Of a stretch of DNA of 64,000 bases, positions 59,111 through 64,000 are shown in pieces. Source of the DNA: Lamellibrachia columna. Its lineage: Eukaryota > Annelida > Polychaeta > Sabellida > Siboglinidae. The stretch is from assembly GCA_963662155.1 (NCBI GenBank), contig OY759269.1, positions 16,159,263 through 16,223,262 of the forward strand. Direction: 5' to 3'. Position 1 is the first letter of the stretch. Each line of letters opens with the position of its first letter. The notes under the pieces are model-generated. The model did no database searches. It saw nothing but the letters and a program-made list of their open reading frames with translations, and was not told the DNA's origin. The position numbers were made by a program, and so were the translations under genes.

Positions 59111-59844
59111 GGTTCTCTAAAATACAAATATTCTAAATAGAAAACATAACCATGCATTACTACGTCACGGATGTTGTTCAGCTAATCAAAATGCATACTG
59201 GTCCTAGCAACATCTGTGTTCGTCATCACGGATAGGTTGAATTAACCCATCCTTCAATAGAACGATTATAAAATGTTGGTTCTTCTATTTCAATACACAT
59301 CGTTTTAATGATGGGATACTCAATTGGTTATCCTGAGACGATACACTCTTGAATTTGCCTGACGAGAACATGTGAACATTATATCAACGTAGGCCGAAAT
59401 GTATGTTCAAGCACATGTCATTGAACCGTTTGTTTGAAAATCTAAGGAAATGTTTCTCAGCTTTAGTTATATGTTGATCACAATCAACAATGCAAGACGG
59501 ATTTCGGGCAAATTCGAGACTGCTTCTAGCATACAGTAACGCAGCCACTGTGGAAACCCAAAATCAGATTACTTAGTGCATCCATTTACATCAGCTGATG
59601 AAAGCAATATTTATTATGATAGCCCTTTTCTAAAACGGCGATTCCACTGCAAAGACGATTTTTAATACACATACAATGGTTATGTGTCATTTACCGAGAC
59701 AGGAAGTATTTGTTGTACATGTACGTTTAATTGCATTACCATGTTGACCAATATAATGATTTCAAAGAAATATATCGGATGTTATAATGATCTACCATCT
59801 AGTAGTTAAATATTGTTACACGATCAAGTGACGTATCGTAACAT
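59111..59844. other. Upstream region of the signal-peptide exon, no gene seen
   Basis: Candidate promoter/5' UTR region on the minus strand. I see no convincing TATA or initiator and no other ORF. Confidence 0.3.
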
Positions 59845-60410
59845 CATTATCGTGTGGTGCCATCCTCTCTCGGAAGGTCGACTGAAAGCCATCTGTTTAA
59901 AATGTCTCATTCTCTAACTCAATACCACTTTTTCTATCATTGCATTGGCTCCTTCTCCGATATCGCATTATGTTTTAAGATTTGTACAATTACCTATCAA
60001 GCAACCAGTTATTTGCACTCACTGCTCACTCCTGCAATACAACCGAGACAGCTTGGATCATCTAATTATAATCTACTTTTTGTTCCTAGTGTTAAAAAAT
60101 TTTCGGAACTAGAACTTTTTTAGCTGCTGCACCGACTCTGTCGACCTCACTCCCTGTCAGTGTTAAGTCTGTAGGAAATATAACCTACATTTCGCCGTAA
60201 AAAAACTCATTTGTCAACTGTTTACAACTGGAAATGCTCGTCAATTAGGAACTGTTTAACCCCTTTTGGGCGCTGAGGATCTCAGCGCAGTAGAAGTATT
60301 TTATATATTATTATTATTACTTTATTATTATATTATTATTTCAAATTCACGTCTTGATGCTGTCTGTCCATGAGGCTCTAGGTTTCCCCTTCTCTTTCCA
60401 CAATTCCCAT
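59845..60410 (-). mobile_element. RTE-like LINE 3' end split by another LINE
   Basis: 59845-59885 (catcattatcgtgtggtgcc, ggaaggtcgact) and 60345-60410 (cacgtcttgatgctgtctgt, ccatgaggctc) are both parts of the 3' end seen intact at 34930-35110. They are separated by the plus-strand insertion at 59890-60340. Confidence 0.7.
59890..60340 (+). mobile_element. CR1-like LINE 3' end nested in an RTE end
   Basis: Reads FKICTITYQATSYLHSLLTP and then AIQPRQLGSSNYNLLFVPSV, the C-terminal segment of CR1-like RTs. The 3' UTR has a perfect hairpin gcgctgag-gat-ctcagcgc (60270-60288) and a TTA-repeat tail (60303-60340). Confidence 0.85.
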
Positions 60411-60956
60411 AAACACTTGTTATGTGCAATATTATTTCCCATTATAGGTTTTTGGTATATAACATGTCGACGTAATATATAAAGCGTAGCGCGTGTGCGG
60501 ATGTGTAGCAGCAATACGTAGTACAGTAAAACGTTACATAATAAAGTGCATGCTTAGTTTCACACGTCGTGCAAAGAGACGATGTAAATAAACAAAACGA
60601 AATATAATTTATTTATTTGAAAACTGCTAATTAAATATGCATTGATTATAGACAATGAACAATAATATACTGTGCATGCTCCTGTAGTGTAAAACCGGAG
60701 CGTGCAAGAAAGAACAAAATAACTTGCTGTTTAAATGTTCGTACTAACCCCAAACTCAAATGATACACCTCTGCTGTCGTGTTCTGTTGCGACTTGATAA
60801 TTTCCTGAAAATGTGCCGAATTTATACTCTCACCGCATTGTTCTGAATCGCGTCAATCTCACAACGAAGCAATTCACCGCTGCCAAGTTTGTCACGTCCT
60901 TAATCAATACATGCTCATTTACATGTTGCGTCAAAACAGAATGTCATTGTTACACT
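60411..60956. other. No gene recognised
   Basis: AT-rich sequence with no coding motif. Confidence 0.3.
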
Positions 60957-61545
60957 GTGGCACTATTTAAATTATATTGATGGTAGCTGTATGTATTTAC
61001 TGCATTGATTATACATTTAAATGTAATTACGCTTACATTTGCACATTTATTATCATTAAGCCAATTTGTGAAACAGTTCTATGGCACCAAAATGACATTC
61101 TATGAAAATATCTAATAGGACAACCAGTGGAGTGTTTTTTGCCATACAATTTGGCGATGTGGTGTAGTGACTAAATGAATTTGTGGCACTGAAACTGTTC
61201 TATTTAAATTAGATAATTAGTTAAAAGAGATTGATAGTTACTGCTATGAAAATAAATATCAATATAATGTATATTAGATATTCATTTTTATCATTATTAA
61301 ACCAATTTGTGAAACAGTTTCCAGACGACTAAGTTACAGCTTTCTTACAAACTAATTAATGGGAAACTCATTTGTGTTTGGCAATGTGACTTCATGATTG
61401 AAGGGTCATTGTGGCACTGGACACTTTTGAACTGATATAATCATTTAAATGAGATTGATAGTAGCTGAACGTATTTACTGGTATGAACATCAGTTTGAAT
61501 ATAATTGATCTTAACTTGCAATATTTATTATCATTAATCCAATTT
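60957..61545. repeat. Diverged tandem repeat, period about 227-240 bp, ~2.5 copies
   Basis: gtggcact begins at 60957, 61183 and 61411. ttatcattaa-ccaatttgt recurs near 61050, 61288 and 61528. gattgatagtagctg-like text recurs between them. No coding content. Indels make the period variable. Confidence 0.75.
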
Positions 61546-61944
61546 TGTTGCAAATAAACTGTGGACATTGGAGTATTGTAATACCTGTCTAATCGGTATT
61601 TATGTATGTATTTATGTATGATTTTAACTCATCTAATGAAATTCAGCACGCTTGTGTACATCTCAACTATATGTAGTGTTAGTAAGTTAGTTAGTTATGT
61701 TGTGTTATGTTATCAGTTGACATTCTCCAGCCGAAGGCAGCGCAGCCATGTAATCAATCAAAGTATAGTATGTTATTTTAGTAATATTTAGTTGTCCGTC
61801 TTTGATACTGGGAGGCACACAACTTCTGTTCATACTAGTTAATGTTGTGTCGGCGGTTAACGGGCGGTATCGTGGCCATATTTGGTCGTTTCACTTGGGG
61901 AGGATTGTTTGTGAGTTTTCTTCTGACGCATTCTGTGTGGGAAA

Positions 61945-61945
<1 letters not shown>
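61546..61945. other. No gene recognised
   Basis: Intergenic; short atgtatttatgtatg repeat near 61605. Confidence 0.3.
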
Positions 61946-62270
<325 letters not shown>

Positions 62271-62689
62271 TTTGCCCCGACATGATTTGGTCAGTTTATG
62301 CGCGCAGTCAGGTAGTGGGAAATGTTTTTACTTTGATAACAGTTACATATTTTTTATAAGTACGATCTATCATTTCATATAGATGGTAGATGGCAATTCG
62401 GACTACACTTAATTAAATAAAAAACAAAGTCATGGTGCATACATTGAGTATGAATACGAGTACCTGACACATAAGTTATATGAGTACGAGTATTTAAAAA
62501 AAATTACTCGAGTACCGAGTACTTCCGCCTCAGGTATGGTCGAGGACACCATTTGATTTGTTGTAGCCGTGCGCACGCACACACCCACATAAAATATAGT
62601 GCTTGCATGTTGCATATGTGGCATGTTGGTAATATCCATGGCATAGGCTTAGTGTAGCAAAAACTCACCCATGTGCTTAGACTAGTTAT

Positions 62690-62945
62690 TGTTGTTGCTC
62701 TCTTTCCCTGTAGTCCGGGTGAGGCTGGCACCGGTACTGGTTGATGATTTATTTTCCGCCTTCTTCATAACTAGTCCCGTTTTACTACGGTCTCCACCAA
62801 TTGTCTCCACTCTACCCCTCTATCCCTCACCCTCATTCTCCATTCCCCTCCCACTAAATCTCTCTTCACGCAGTCCTCCCATCTCAGTCTCTGTCTTCTT
62901 CTTCTCCACTCCTTTCTACCCTCCACTTTTCGGATTCACATTTTG
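62690..62945 (-). mobile_element. RTE-like LINE C-terminal relic
   Basis: The minus strand reads RKEWRRRRQRLRWEDCVKRD and then LVGGEWRMRVRDRGVEWRQL and VETVVK, the C-terminal DNA-binding-like segment of RTE proteins. Confidence 0.7.
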
Positions 62946-64000
62946 TTATACAAAATGCCTGATGAATAATGTACACTAAGTAGTTATCAGACACCAAAGC
63001 TACTCACAGTTTATATTGTTGGTTATTCTATGTCTAATATGTCAGCAAAACATTGGTACCCACTTCAATGAAATTACGGACATTTGTCATTGTCCAAGTG
63101 TGGCCCTATTTCATGCTCATGCTTGGATACATTATGGTGGGAAAGAATTGGCCCATTGAAATGTAGCAAATTGAAAAAAGTTACATCATAATATGAAAAA
63201 ACACGTAAATGATCATCTAAAAATGTGGAAAGAACGGTTATGGAAGAATGGTTGTTTTAAGTTAAAATGCAATCATTGTTGTAACAACACTGGAAGCTTC
63301 AGTGAGTCACTACTGTCCCATCAGTGCACACAGATAAGCATCAGTCCAATCTGCTAATGTGTTGTGTATTGCCCTGCCTCATTGACACATCCATTGTCTC
63401 AGTGTTAAGCATAATGCCTCCAAGTGGGTTGTAATGTAAAACCATCCCAGACTGGCAGTAATATACCAGTCCTCCTGGTGTGAATTGTGCATGTGGACAG
63501 ATGTTCATATAACTGTGTCAGACAAAAAACCAGCATTTGACCAAAAAAATATCCAGAAAGCAACTGGTAATCAAAGTGAATAATATGTTATATACTATAT
63601 CAACTTTAACTACAGTATAGAATATAAACAGTATAAACATTATCAATTATGGGTACTCACCATATATTTAGGAAATACATTATTTTATTGTACTATGGAC
63701 AACCCATTACATGCATGCACATTGCTACCATCCAACGTCAATTTGATGGGCACATCACTAAATGGAAAGTAGGCCCCTGTAACATGGGGCATGAAATATG
63801 CAAATAAAATAGTTATTTAATGAAAGGTTAAGGTATGTTACAGATACAACTAAATATTTGTCTATGTTGTTATACATGTAGATATAGTGAGTGGAAATAA
63901 AGCTACATGAAAAAAGTAATGAAAATAAAGTCACAAAATTGCGTAAGAATGTCACAGAGAAATATAGTATCAACATTGTGTTATTCAAATACCATATATT
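62946..64000. other. About 1 kb, nothing recognised
   Basis: AT-rich, no motif-bearing ORF and no repeat shared with the rest of the window. Confidence 0.35.

Overview
This is AT-rich eukaryotic DNA from an invertebrate, probably aquatic. A mollusc is my best guess, but nothing in the sequence fixes the phylum. Coding sequence is sparse. Non-LTR retrotransposons (LINEs) of at least five lineages, tRNA-derived SINEs and very long (TA)n and (GT)n microsatellites fill most of the window. There are no bacterial operons, CRISPR arrays or rRNA genes.

The host-gene content is a small family of secreted proteins with the C-terminal domain of collagen triple helix repeat-containing protein 1 (CTHRC1). 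Copy A (minus strand) has coding exons at 48082-48282, 46426-46517, 45293-45500 and 44844-45034. A candidate signal-peptide exon lies 10.8 kb upstream at 59038-59110 and joins in frame to give 254 aa. Copy B (minus, 20491-25122) has the same exon lengths, apart from one 3-bp difference in exon 4, and the same phases. It carries a nonsense codon in its last exon and has lost two cysteines. Copy C (plus, 3135-3226) keeps only the 92-bp middle exon and flanking intron. Copies A and B sit in a large direct segmental duplication (unit B about 15.4-25.1 kb, unit A about 34.6-48.3 kb), and C lies in an inverted partial third unit at 1-3.83 kb. LINE and SINE fossils shared by the units predate the duplication; others are private to one unit and postdate it.

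Layout: 1-3.8 kb unit C, interrupted by a deleted RTE-like element; 4.1-5.9 kb decayed LINE; 6.2-10.3 kb nearly complete CR1/L2-like LINE with a PHD-finger ORF1 (minus); 11.0-12.3 kb possible decayed multi-exon gene; 14.4-14.9 kb TTF-type zinc-finger (hAT/ZMYM1-like) fragment; 15.4-25.1 kb unit B; 25.1-28.8 kb LINE with SGNH-hydrolase ORF1 abutting gene B; 30.5-33.0 kb LINE whose endonuclease motif has expanded into 26 in-frame 57-bp repeats; 34.6-48.3 kb unit A, containing a complete RTE insertion (39821-43036) with a 15-bp target-site duplication inside an older RTE; 49.3-54.5 kb nearly full-length two-ORF LINE inside the putative intron 1 of gene A; 54.8-64.0 kb LINE fragments, a roughly 230-bp tandem repeat and a long GT tract.

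The items most worth a second look are the CTHRC1-like tandem family with its transposon-filled 5' intron, and the endonuclease-motif minisatellite. Most reading-frame breaks in the younger LINEs fall in homopolymer runs, so part of the apparent decay may be assembly error.
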